This document shows, piece by piece, positions 48,208 to 58,890 of a stretch of DNA of 64,000 bases. The notes under the pieces are model-generated. The model did not search any database, was not told the origin of the DNA, and worked only from the letters and a program-made list of their open reading frames with translations. A program made the position numbers and the translations under genes. The stretch is from Taiwanofungus camphoratus (taxonomy: Eukaryota > Basidiomycota > Agaricomycetes > Polyporales > Taiwanofungaceae): contig CP021233.1 in the NCBI GenBank assembly GCA_003999685.1, forward strand, positions 1,342,656 through 1,406,655, written 5' to 3'. Position 1 is the stretch's first letter. The number at the start of each line of letters is the position of its first letter.

Positions 48208-51200
48208 CTATGACCTGGGCTCAACGGGTAGAAGTGCCCTTAGTTCCACGATGCATTCGCTGCATCGCGCATGGACTTCTCGCGCATTTTCCAGCAACGG
48301 CCTAATATTCTCAGGGGTCATGGCCAGCTTCACATCCGGCAGGGCACTCATCGGGAGATCAGGACTGCGGTTTACCAACGAATGCGGCGGCACTGAACGG
48401 ACCGAACCCGACGGACCACCTTTGCCACGGCTACGCGACGGGGGTCGTTTGGGTTTGGGACTAGGAGCTGACGTCCTGTCCTTTCCCCTCGAAGGTGGCC
48501 TTGTCTGATGATGTGTAGTTTTTTCTGTGAGTTGTCGGAGGCTGGAAAGCTTTGCTCGAGGGGAACTTGAATCGGTCTGGTGTTGAAAGGCGGTCTTACG
48601 GGGTGACGGTTCCGCGCTCCAGATCGACGACTGTGAGGCGCTTGGTGAACGTTTGGGCGTCATTGGGTGGTCGTCCTGGTGGTGCTGTGTGAGGTATGGT
48701 GACTTGCCTTTCTTACCGCGAACAGTGGCTGCGCCATCCACAGTCACGTCCAGTATCTTGGCAGTATGCTCCAAGTCCAATATGGCATCCACACGATCCC
48801 AGTCTTCCTCCTCTGCCTCTGCGAAGCGGGGCCCATCCACATGCCCTGAACCGCTACTGCTTGGGCTCAGTCCCGTGTGTCTGAAGTCGCCTGTAGATGA
48901 TTCCGTGCCCGCCTGTGCTGACCGACTCTTCTGTCCAATTCGAAAGATGGATGCGAGCGATGGACGACGCGGCGAGGCACGGTGTGTGAGAGAGACAGAT
49001 GTCCCGTACGGTGAATTGGGGTGCCGATCGCGATTGCTCTTGATGGATTCCGGCCCAGTACTCGTCTTCGCACGCCGCCGTTGCACTAGCGATTGTGCTT
49101 GCGTATGGGGTTGAGGTAGCGGTTTGCCCATCGGATCACAGGATAGATTGTTACCGTTCAGCGAGGAGTTGGTGCTCACCGCGATGGATGTGGTCGATTG
49201 AGGAACGGATGGGTGGTCTGCATAAGTGCGTTTGAGCGAGCGGAGCATATCCCGTAGTCCGCGCATGCCCAGGCGACTGCTCCGTCGTTTCTGAGGTTTG
49301 CCATGTTGATCACCCGAACCAGAAGCGTGAGTGCTCTCCTCACTGGGTAGAGTGATCGTGCTGTTCATTGCATCACCCCAGCGCCATTTTCGGTCAACAG
49401 CGTCGTCTTCAGGGATGTGTGGCTCGAGACTCATTATTGTTGCAGATGAGTCAGGATAATTTAGCATCTCACGAAGGATAAGGAGTTGTCGTTGGCTGAG
49501 ATCATGCCGGCCTGTTGATGCTCGCCACTGCGCTGAGGTTGGTGGACTTGCAACAGGAGGTGAGACGAGCGATCCAGCCACCATAGGCGTACTCAGATTT
49601 GGCTTTGGCTCGTCACCTGCGAGGGTGACTGCACGTTCGCGGCTCTTGCGCCCATCGGTCGGTGCAGCGGTGATGGGAGAATTCAGCACAGATTCACTTG
49701 ATGCAGGCGGTGATGTCGGAGCTGAAGCGGGAGGTGCGGGTGTGCCACTACCAAGGTCAACAAGCAACTCGGCACACTCCCATGACAGTTGGTATTTGGC
49801 CTCGATGTACTGTAGCGCAGCAGACAATTCACGGGCAGACGGTGGAGAAGGATTGGGATTGGTGTTCGACCGAGCGCGGGATGCAGGTCGGGGAAGGTTG
49901 AAGAGTGTGGGCGAGAGTGCTCGAGTTGTAGTGTGCGGCGATGATGTGCTAATGAGTGCATGAACCTCGCTAAGCAGTGTATGGTACATCTGTTGCAGCT
50001 GTTTGAGTTCTAGACGAAGAGGATTACGTTAGAACGGTCATCAAGGATCAAGACAGGGGGTAACCTCACGTTCAACACTACTCGCAAATTCTTTCACCAT
50101 ACCTAAGTCTCGTCGCAGGCCCACCTGCGCCTGGCTGATCCTCGCTGGAATCTTGAGGTCTCCCAACGAATTCCTTCTAGGTACTGCACCGGTTACTGTA
50201 ACCATGTCCTTATCTTTCTGGGGCTGGAGCACCGTGGCACGCCCGAGCGAGGCCGCCTGAGGGGGAGATGAGGGCTTTGGTTTAGCAGGACTCGGAAGAG
50301 GGGACGAATGGGGAGAGGTGGAAGAAGAGGAGCGAGAGACGACCGCAGGTGTTGCAGCATCAGAGGAGCGCGTAGATAGGGTGGGGTGCGAGCGTGAAGG
50401 CTCGAGCATAGGGTGCGGGCGCAAGAGCACGTCAATAGCAGCATCTGAAGGCGAGGGCGATGATCCCTCACCACCAACCCCTGCCGGAACACGAGGAGGG
50501 GATGGCGGTTGGAGCTCAATTGGCGGGAGGAGTGCGTTATCTGCAGAGCGCCGTACAATGCGTGAAGGTGGACGCGGCGTCTTATCGTTACTGTCCTCGA
50601 CATCCGGATCGTCGCGAGGGAGGGGCAGTGGGTCAGGAGCCTGTGCTGTACGCACGCGATCATCTGGAGGCACCGAACTTTTCGTGCGCTTGTGTTTCCC
50701 GGCACTTCCAACAAGACTGAGCCGGCGCATTCTGCCCCAGCGTTTACCGCTCTGCTCCTTCTCTTTGTTCGCATCTCGCGGCCCATTCTTAAACTCATCT
50801 CCCTCGCCAGCATCGTTTCTCTGACCAATGATATCCGTCGGTCTTCTCCTGTGTCCTCTTATACCTTCCCCACTCCTCTCATCCCGACCCGTGCCCCCAC
50901 CCTTCTGCTGCGGTCTGCTCACGTCTTCCACACTCGCACTCGCGCTTCTCTGCCTCGACGCCGAACTCGCACGGCTACTGACCCCCGTTGTCGTTCCAGA
51001 CTTTCTTCCAGCATGCCCAAGGTCATGGCCATATGAGGCATGGCGAGGAACGGGCGGACGATTGCGTGACCAACTTGACGTTGAGCCGGAATGAGACGAT
51101 GAGTTTGAGGAGGAGAGTTGAATTTGCATCGAAGTTGGACGGCGAGCAGTCCCAGACGCGGAGCCAAGGAAGAGAATGGAGGAAGGCAGCGCATCGCCGT

Positions 51201-52645
51201 TTGTCGCATGCGTGCCAAAAGAATCATCTTGAGATCCAATACTCACGTTTTCAGTGCCATTACAAAGCCGCCCGTTACTCCGTCCTGTACGAGAGGGAGA
51301 ATCAGGGGTGTGGTCAAGTCCCGCCATTGCAAGTAGCCTGTCTACGCTCGTCTCATGTTTCAGCGGCGACGCGTGCTTAGGCGGGGACCCCACCGCCGCG
51401 CCGTTGCCAGCGCCGCCAGCGCGAAAAAACCAGCTACTCTTAGACGCGTAAGAGGGTGAGGCAGTCGCCATGACGGACTGCGGACGCGAACTAGGAGGTT
51501 GATAATCCAGGTCATGGGCGTCTTCGTGCAGGGTCACCTCGGACGGTCCTGTGCTCGCGCGTTTTTTCCGAGCACCCCACTTCCTTCCCACACTGCCGAT
51601 ACGCGAGAGGAGCGGCGTCTTGGTTGTCGAAGGTGCCGTAGATGTTGACGAGGAAGGTTGAGCGTCGAGCGGGGGTGGTTCGTCCAGAGACGCAGGTAGG
51701 GGAAATCCGGCCTTCTTCTCGGGAGTGGATGGAGGACGCGGGATGTCGTCCATCTCGTACACGTCCTCCGCGAGTGCAACATGTCCTACGGCGCCCGGTG
51801 GACGGCTCTTCTTTCTCAGACGCCTTCTTTCGCGCTCGCGATGAATTGGTGGGGACGGCGGGAGGAGGGCGAGAGCGGAGCTTCCCGCAGAAACGCTAGG
51901 CCGAAGTGCAAGGTGGGCCGTCGACGAGTAGTCGTGTGCAGAGTGGCCTGCCGCGGTGGAAGGCATGGAGAAGACAGAGGCCGTGGGGGAGCGCTGGAAC
52001 GGCAAAGGGAGCGGCGGAATAGGCGGAGGTGGGTCGTGTGGGAGGTGAAGGGGAACAGGACGCGAGCGCGAGGTGACTGTACGATCCTCAAGGTCTGATT
52101 TCCCAAGGCCGTAGTCATCCTCCTCATTTTCCTCGTCAGACGAGCCCCAAGACGCACCTCGCCGCGCAGGGACCTTACCCTTGGGCGAGGTACCACTGGC
52201 CGCAAAGTCCTCATCCCAATTTTCGTGGGGCTCCGCGCCAGCGCCAGGTTCAGTGTCGGGCGGCGAGCGGTGGGGTACGGGCGAGTCGGTGTTATCACGG
52301 AAATCGTCATCCCAATTCTCTGGTAACAGCACTCGAGGGACAGAACTGGAAGTACTTGTGCGTTTGGAAGGTGTGGAGGGGACAGAGGGCGTGTGCTGGG
52401 ACTCGGACCAACGCTTGAGTCGCAATGTGTTTTTCCTGTCCTTTGATAAAGGTGTCGATGGCGCAGGCCCATGCGACTGCTGCAGACGCGTGTCTGGGCG
52501 TGCATCTGATGAGGAGTTACGTGCAACATTGAACTCAAAATCCTCGTCCCAGTTTTCTGCTGGGTCTATGAACAAATGAATGCAGAATGGTGCGAGCAAG
52601 AAATGAGATACGCATACCTGGAGGACCTGAAGGCAAGACAGTCAT
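48208..52645 (-). CDS. Very long Ser/Pro-rich protein with WD(E/D)DF motifs, tentatively Byr4/Bfa1-like
   Basis: Three exons, complement(48208-50009, 50070-52565, 52618-52645), give 1441 residues in frame from ATG 52645. Near the N-terminus the motif NWD(E/D)DF occurs three times, at residues ~14-19, 93-98 and 125-130. Most of the rest is Ser/Pro/Arg-rich and disordered. Ordered islands are DLSQRQLLILREMLNYPD and the C-terminal end ECIVELRALLPVEPRS. Repeated NWDDDF-type motifs in a huge disordered chain resemble Byr4/Bfa1, the scaffold and GAP subunit that restrains the Spg1/Tem1 GTPase in the septation or mitotic exit network. This assignment rests on motif recall only. An upstream exon could exist, because the frame stays open for some 50 codons 5' of the chosen ATG. 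Confidence 0.6.
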
Positions 52646-53177
52646 GCGAGAGGGGTCGTGAGGGTCGTCGTGGCGGTCGTGGTGGTCGTGGAGAGAGTCG
52701 TGCGAGGTAAATGTTGAACTCGGGTCGGTTGCGTTCGAAACGAGACGGTTGCAGGCGGACTACGTGACGATGAAGCGCGTTGTACTTTGCTGACGTTGCC
52801 AAATCCGGACAGGGCGCGTCGTGGGCGCTGCGACCAGCACCCAGTGATCATCACAATATACCAAACTAATTAGCTTGCCATATAGCACGCTCGGCGTCCT
52901 ATTTACTTTGTGGCAGAAGGTTCCTTCTCAACCCCCTCGCCAAGTACTGCTCCCTCTGGTCTTGTTTGTGGAGAAACCTATAGCCGGTAATGGGCTTTAT
53001 TCCACAACGGCCGCTATGGTGTCATCGTGATAACATACGCACGCTGCTGTGATATGTTCAAGGTGCGTTACAAATCCCCAACTGGAAAAAGCATCTTACA
53101 AAGCATTCTTCTTCCTCCACCTTCGTCCCACATAAAAGCGCCAACTAGTCCCTTGATCTCGTACAACCTCTCACAGC
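52646..53177. other. Divergent promoter region
   Basis: About 530 bases between the Byr4-like gene (leftward) and the alcohol dehydrogenase (rightward). Its left part is open in the Byr4-like frame and holds a GGTCGT-rich simple stretch near 52660-52700. No separate gene was recognised. Confidence 0.4.
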
Positions 53178-54617
53178 ATGACGCTCCCCACGACCACCCG
53201 CGAGTACCGCCTTCCCAAGGTACGCACGTTTCCTGTCGTTCTGTCGTCGCGAGCCCATTTACGGTCTTTGTAGGTCGATGGCTTCCACAATTTGACTCTC
53301 AAGCAGGCCTCTGTCCCCCCTCCCAAGTCCAGCGAGGTCCTCGTCAAAATACATGCCGTGTCTCTGCAGGTCTGTCCTCCATAGATCCCTCATATATCTG
53401 AACCAGTGTTAATACCCACATCAGTACCGAGATCTCATTGTCGCCAAAGGGCTGTATCCCCTCGGTCAAAAGGACAATGTTGTTCCTGGTTCCGACATGG
53501 CTGGCGAGATCCTCGCAGTCGGCGACGAAGTCAGAGGCTGGAATGTCGGCGACCGGGTCTGTGCCAACTTCGCCATTGATCACATCTTTGGTGATTGCAC
53601 CCAGGAAATAAAAATGACCGGGCTCGGGGCACCCATCGATGGCGTGTTGACCGAGTACAAACTTCTTCCTGCTCACGTAAGTCTCCAACCAGCTCTCAGT
53701 TTGTGCGACGTACATGATTTTTCTCCCTCAAAAAGTGCCTTGTCCGAATCCCATCTCACCTCTCATATGAGGAGGCTTCCACCTTACCGTGCGCCTTTTT
53801 ACTCTTCACGTTCTTAAGATTATCTCATCGTTTGCCCTCCAATACAGGTGTGCAGCGCTCACTGCCTACAACGCTCTTATGGGGCCCGTGCCGCTCAAGG
53901 GAGGCGACTATGTCCTGGTGCAGGGCACTGGCGGGGTGTCCATCTTTGGTCTCCAGCTCGCCGTCGCATCGGGTGCCACGGTCATCGCAACGTCGTCCTC
54001 GGATGACAAACTCAAGGTCGCTGCCAAGCTGGGCGCAAAGCACCTCATCAATTACAAAAAGACGCCGGATTGGGAAAAGGAAGTCTTGAAAATCGTTCGT
54101 GCTGCTGGTTGCTTTGTGTTCTCTGTCTTGTTTCTGATTACAGATCTTAGACGAACGGCAAAGGTGTGGATCATATTGTCGAGGTGGGCGGTCCCGGTAC
54201 GCTGGAAAAGTCTCTCAAGGCCGTGCGTTATGCTGGCTGGATTCACATCATCGGGTTTGTTGCTGGTGTATGTCTGTGTTTTGAATCGAATGTCAATTGT
54301 TCTGACCACCGCATTGGCTTAGGCTGGTGGCGATATGAGCTCATTACCTGGGGATGCACTTGGAAAGGCAGCTATACTTCGCGGCATCCTCATCGGTTCG
54401 CGTGCACAGTGAGTACATTTGTTGCATTCGTGATATGAATGACACTAATTCAACGGTTGCTCTCAGATTCGAAAGCATGAATCGGCTGATTACTGAAAAT
54501 GGGCTGAAGCCTGTCGTGGATAAGGTTTTCAGCTTTGAACAGACTCGACAGGCTTATGAGTATCTGGAAAGCCAAAAGCATGTCGGCAAGGTTGTCATCA
54601 AGGTTTCGAAGAACTAA
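53178..54617 (+). CDS. Zinc-type alcohol dehydrogenase / quinone reductase-like MDR enzyme
   Basis: Medium-chain dehydrogenases/reductases use NAD(P)H to oxidise alcohols or reduce carbonyls or quinones. Eight exons, 53178-53219, 53274-53369, 53425-53676, 53736-53788, 53848-54094, 54151-54267, 54323-54408 and 54467-54617, give 347 residues in frame. Seen: VLVKIHAVSLQYRDL, VVPGSDMAGEILAVGDEV, the cofactor-binding VLVQGTGGVSIFGLQLA near residue 175, ASGATVIATSSSDDKL, VDHIVEVGGPGTL and the ending KHVGKVVIKVSKN. The usual structural-zinc cysteine cluster is not seen, so it may be a zinc-poor quinone-reductase-like member. The substrate is unknown. It is the last normal gene before the subtelomere. 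Confidence 0.92.
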
Positions 54618-55038
54618 GTACTTGTACAATCGTGGGATGACGCGAAGATAAGTAGTTTGACGGATTGTATGATAACTACGTCTCAAAATATGTATCGTTG
54701 TGGTGGGAGTATATGTACAGTGTAGGACCGGTCAGGAATACACTCTGCTCACCATAGTGGCCTGAATTTATATACACGGCAGACACGCGTCAATTCGCGG
54801 CAGACACGGGCAATTGACGAAGCTCAAAGTAGTGTTGCCGCGAGTCGAGTCGAGTCGAGTCGAGTTCGCAAACTCGCCACAACTCGGTTTTACGAGTAAG
54901 GGCGAGTTGAGTGGTGAGCAAGGGGCAGGCAACATAAGGTCAGAAATCCCGGTTAAGCACCTTCAAGACCCTCCCTCCACTGCTTCTTGAACCAGTACCA
55001 CCACCATCTCCATTAGACACCCTAGCTTAGTCGTCCAA
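54618..55038. other. Start of the subtelomere; short repeats only
   Basis: About 420 bases after the last chromosomal gene. It contains a small near-duplicate (GGCAGACACG at ~54778 and ~54799) and the CGAGT microsatellite. No gene. Confidence 0.4.
54841..54865 (+). repeat. CGAGT pentanucleotide microsatellite (5 units)
   Basis: Five perfect CGAGT units, followed by loosely related GAGT-containing sequence to about 54920. Confidence 0.9.
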
Positions 55039-56913
55039 ATGGCTTCTGCTTTCACTCCCATTTCTCACCCAACTGGCTCCCATTCCATCGCTGGTGGCCC
55101 TCAAGTCACTGGGACGCCCTTGATTGGCTCGTCATCTTTGAGGATGTTTGACGGTACATCTTCAGGATGACCTGCCCCATATCCTGCGTCTGACGCACGG
55201 GGATCTCAAACCCAAGCCCAAGTTGAGGCACTATGACTTGCTCGGGGAGCTTCCTTTGAGATGGAGACTACCTCTGTGTCTTCTCCACCTCCCTCAGCTG
55301 CTGCAGAGGCTTTCATTGTTACAAGGCGGTAATGGTGCGAACATACATTTTCACTTCTCTTCACTATACCGGACTAGCAGATCGTGTACACTTACAATTA
55401 TCACCATCATTCCTGATGGGCTGGCCGTCACCCGCTTAGTTATGGACTGTTCCTCAGAAGGGACCACTCAGGCCTCTAACTTATGGACACTTAGGTGCTG
55501 GTACCCATGGGAGTGAGGGCTGGCTTGCCCTAAACCCACCATAGTACTTAAGGGGTTGGTGTTACCAGGGGGTTCACCCTGATAATGCTGCAGAAGCTTG
55601 GAGCGGTGTGCAGCGAAGGGTCGAAGAGGAGCGACAGTGACGACAAGTCACAATCCTCGGTAGTCTTCAACTATAAGCCCTATGTAGTCGCGATAGTCTT
55701 TTACGGGCTTCTTGAGGTGCAAGGAGATGTGTGAAGACTAGCGTGTATTGGTACTAATGCGTAGTACACTTTAGGAAAGGATGAACGAAGAGAATACGAC
55801 TAGGGGAACCTCCAACAGTGGGACCCCCCTTTATACTGCCACCATCAACCCCCAGGTATACTAGCAGCCCCCCAGAGACCGCATAAGGTGAGAGGAGTCA
55901 GCGGCCCAAAAGTACATAATTACCATGGCGCAAGCGGGGACGGTCGGCCCGTCAGTCAATCTGGGTAAATAAGGTGTGGAAGGGATGCCGCGCGTCCATG
56001 GTGTGACAAACAAAGGGAAAGAAAAAATGAACACGTCTCTGGTCCTATCCGACAGTAACAGTTGGCTCACTGCGGAGCACCCCAATCTTGTCCTCCTTAG
56101 TTACACTGTGTACTTTGATGCCGTCGTTACCATTTGTACTTTACGACTGGGCTTAGGCCCCTATACCTTCGTCTATTCAACGGGTCGCCTTAGACCATCT
56201 ATATCCTTGTGACTACACTAGGATTTAGGCTGTGACTTAGCCCGCAACTCTCTCGAGACCGTTGGGCTAGCGGTTGAAGACTTAGACGTGTACTCGTCGT
56301 CAGCCAGGCTGACTCCTCGTTTACACTTCACTCCTGACTACTCAACAACCCCCCGTCACAGTAGTCACCTATGGGCGTAGACCCCCCATAACATTAGGAC
56401 AAGATTCCCTACAAACTCTATCTCAGAATAGCGAATTAGAACGTGAACAAGCGGAAGAAACTGGACCCTCACCAACGTCCCCATAGAAAGGATTGGGTAA
56501 GACCAGTGTCCCTATTGAAAGAGACTGGCAGGAGGATCACTTGACTACAAGTGCGTACCATCAGTGTTGAGTTGAAGGATAAGAAACACCGGAAAGATGG
56601 AGAAGTTCCTGATGATAGTCCGGAGAGCTATCATCTGGCGAAGAAAATTGAAGAAAGGAAAGGAGGAAGACCATATACTCCGACCAGAAACAACAGAAGA
56701 AGCAGCCCTAGGGATCCCCTGGGATGGACCGCTTACCCCAAGCGACAACGACCTCAGACTTTCTCAGCCCTCTACTGAAGTCCTTGAACAGAGGCAGAGA
56801 GGCACAGGCTCCAGGCAAGGACACCAACACAACCACCCCAATACAGCTCTGACACCTCATCACTGGAAGAAGAGGAGCTGCTACCGATGCAGGAAGCCAG
56901 GACACTTGGTCAA
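55039..56913 (+). mobile_element. Decayed retrotransposon fragment with gag zinc-knuckle remnant
   Basis: The best evidence is at its right end. The frame 56597-56913 is open and ends CYRCRKPGHLVK, a CCHC zinc knuckle (Cys-x2-Cys-x4-His) typical of retrotransposon gag, but the last Cys is missing because telomere repeats begin there at 56914. Upstream the sequence is broken by stops. An ATG at 55039 opens a short Ser/Thr/Pro-rich frame (MASAFTPISHPTG) of the kind that begins some fungal gag genes. No reverse transcriptase or clear LTR was identified, so the superfamily (Ty3 or Ty1 type) is open. It is not expected to be functional. Confidence 0.5.
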
Positions 56914-56972
56914 GGTTAGGGTTAGGTTAGGTTAGGGTTAGGTTAGGTTAGGTTAGGTTAGGTTAGGTTAGG
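56914..56972 (+). repeat. Interstitial telomere-repeat block (TTAGG with some TTAGGG)
   Basis: About 59 bp of tandem TTAGG units, including two TTAGGG variants near its left end. It abuts the truncated gag and is followed by the first pseudo-LTR, so it looks like a former chromosome end. Confidence 0.9.
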
Positions 56973-57824
56973 AGGTGGAGCGAGCAACGACGAAGGAGTT
57001 GCGAGCGTTGAGAAGACTTAATGGAAGCTAGTACTAATTAGCCCGATATCGCTATCGGACGGCTAATTTCGACTAAGTCTCATCAGAGCACTAGCGTCGC
57101 TTATAACCAAGTTCAACCAAAGTCACGCTTATGGTTGAGTCATGGCCCGGGGGCCGGTGACTAAATCAGTTTGACCGTACCAGGGCAAAGGGTTGCAAGT
57201 GGGAGCGAATCACGTCTCTCCCTCCTATCCTAATCAGTCAGCGCCAAGCAAAAGACATTGTCTAGGTTCGCCTAGACACCATTACTGATCAGATGTCAGA
57301 GTCATCTGATTAAGATTAGAATCCAGACCCGGGGCCTAGGCCTCAGGTGACTAGATAAGAGATAGGAAGTCCGGGCCGAAGGTTAGTCCGGGCCGGACAT
57401 AGATAGGAACAACATAGCCGGTGCCGCACCGATCATGTGACCGGGCCGCTTTCCGGGCGTCTACTAAGGGCAGCGTGGACCACTGAGGAAGCATCATGTC
57501 ATGGCACAAACCTGGGAATCCCCGTGAACACCCTGTCCGAGCCATGCGGGGCGGGGGAAGGATATTCAATAGGACCGCGTCCAGCAAGTTGCCGCACCGT
57601 GCTCTAGCATGTTACAACCCACAGATCACCAGATCATGGACTAACACAGCAGAGGGGCGCTGGGGACCATAGTAGTTATCGCGCGCTCCGCTAGCATGCG
57701 GGAACGGCGCGCACCGGGCCACAGTGAAGGGCCGGTCCGTACTAAGTGCCGAACATATCATGTGACACGTAAGGCGCCTATCTATTTTTAGGCAACCCTA
57801 AGCGCAGGACTGGGAAAGTCCGGC
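56973..57824 (-). repeat. PLE pseudo-LTR, copy A (diverged)
   Basis: An ~850 bp non-coding unit that aligns along its length with copies B and C but differs in several blocks (for example around 57245-57260, 57335-57355 and 57525-57580), by rough eye estimate ~10%. It contains the hammerhead at 57027-57095, small inverted repeats (such as GTCTAG...CTAGAC near 57260) and ends in a GGAC...GTCC hairpin followed by two TTAGG units that join copy B. Confidence 0.8.
57027..57095 (-). ncRNA. Hammerhead ribozyme, copy A
   Basis: Read on the minus strand, this 69 nt segment has the full hammerhead core. CTGATGA is at 57086-57080, a 3 bp helix II (GAC-TTA-GTC) at 57079-57071, GAAA at 57070-57067, then helix III (TTAGCC/GGCTAA) capped by a CGATA-GCGA-TATCG hairpin, and the cleavage triplet ATT ending at 57036. 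Helix I is 9 bp (57095-57087 with 57035-57027, one G-U) and is the open helix, so the fold is type I. Cleavage is predicted between 57036 and 57035. It lies on the RT strand. Confidence 0.88.
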
Positions 57825-58700
57825 GGTTAGGTTAGGAGGTCTATGTATCAACACTACAAGGGCTGCGAGTGCAGGGCAGGAAAGAGGCTTAGAGGAAGCT
57901 AGTACTAATTAGCCCGATATCGCTATCGGACGGCTAATTTCGACTAAGTCTCATCAGAGCACTAGCGTCGCTTATAACCAAGTTCAACATAAGTCACGCT
58001 TATGGTTGAGTCATGACCCGGGGGCCGGTGACTAAGTCAGTTTGACCGTACCAGGGCAAAGGGTTGCAAGTGGGAGCGAATCACGTCTCTCCCTCCTATC
58101 CTAATCAGTCAGCGATGAGCAATCATCATTGTCTAGATTCGCCTAGACACCATTACTGATCAGATTTCAGAGTCATCTGATTAAGGTTAGAATCCGGACC
58201 TCAAGCCTGGGCTCAAGATCCGAGATAAGAGATAGGAAGTCCGGGCCGAAGGTTAATCCGGGCCGGACATAGATAGGAACAACATAGCCGGTGCCGCACC
58301 GATCATGTGACCGGGCCGCTTTTCCGGGCGTCTACTAAGGGCAGTGTGGACCACTGAGGAAGCATCACGTCATGGCACAAACCTGGGAATCCCAATAAGC
58401 ACGTCCCTGATATGGCTACGGCCAAAGACCAGTAAGACATACTATGTGGACCGCGTCCAGCAAATTGCCGCAGTATGCTCTAGCATGTTACAACCCACAG
58501 ATCACCAGATCATGGACTAACACAGCAGAGGGGCACTGGGGACCATAGTAGTTATCGCGCGCTCCGCTAGCATGCGGGAACGGCGCGCACCGGGCCGCAA
58601 TGAAGGGCCGGTCCGTACTAAGTGCCGAACATATCATGTGACACGTAAGGCGCCTATCTATTTTAAGGCAACCCTAAGCGCAGGACTAGGAAAGTCCGGC
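57825..58700 (-). repeat. PLE pseudo-LTR, copy B
   Basis: An 876 bp unit lying 3' of the RT gene in transcript sense. By eye it is identical to copy C (62599-63474), and the identity continues through the next telomere block into the RT gene. It carries a hammerhead at 57898-57966 and ends in a GGAC...GTCC hairpin next to the TTAGG block. Confidence 0.9.
57898..57966 (-). ncRNA. Hammerhead ribozyme, copy B
   Basis: Same 69 nt as copy A, base for base. The CTGATGA core is at 57957-57951, GAAA at 57941-57938, and predicted cleavage is between 57907 and 57906. It lies within the 3' pseudo-LTR of the intact element, on the transcript strand. Confidence 0.88.
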
Positions 58701-58800
58701 GGTTAGGTTAGGTTAGGTTAGGATTAGCGTTAGGTTAGGTTAGGTTAGGTTAGGTTAGGTTCGGTTAGGTTAGGTTAGGTTAGGTTAGGGTTAGGTTAGG
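58701..58800 (+). repeat. Internal telomere-repeat block of the PLE
   Basis: 100 bp of TTAGG units with marked variants: ATTAGCG near 58732, TTCGG near 58761, and one TTAGGG near the right end. The same variants appear at the same places in the block at 63475-63574. Confidence 0.93.
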
Positions 58801-58890
58801 TCTGGTTTGAACAGACAACCCTAATACACCAACACACTAAGATAACGTTACACCTGATGTAACCGATGCTAATCAAACTGACTTAACAGT

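Noticed and set aside
55560-56347. Candidate LTR beginning TGTTACC and ending CAACA
   Set aside because: No second copy in the window, no convincing target duplication or primer binding site next to it. Short TG...CA ends are easily found by chance.
57825-57838. Two TTAGG units between pseudo-LTRs A and B as a separate telomere block
   Set aside because: Too short to call on its own; it is treated as the junction of the two pseudo-LTRs.
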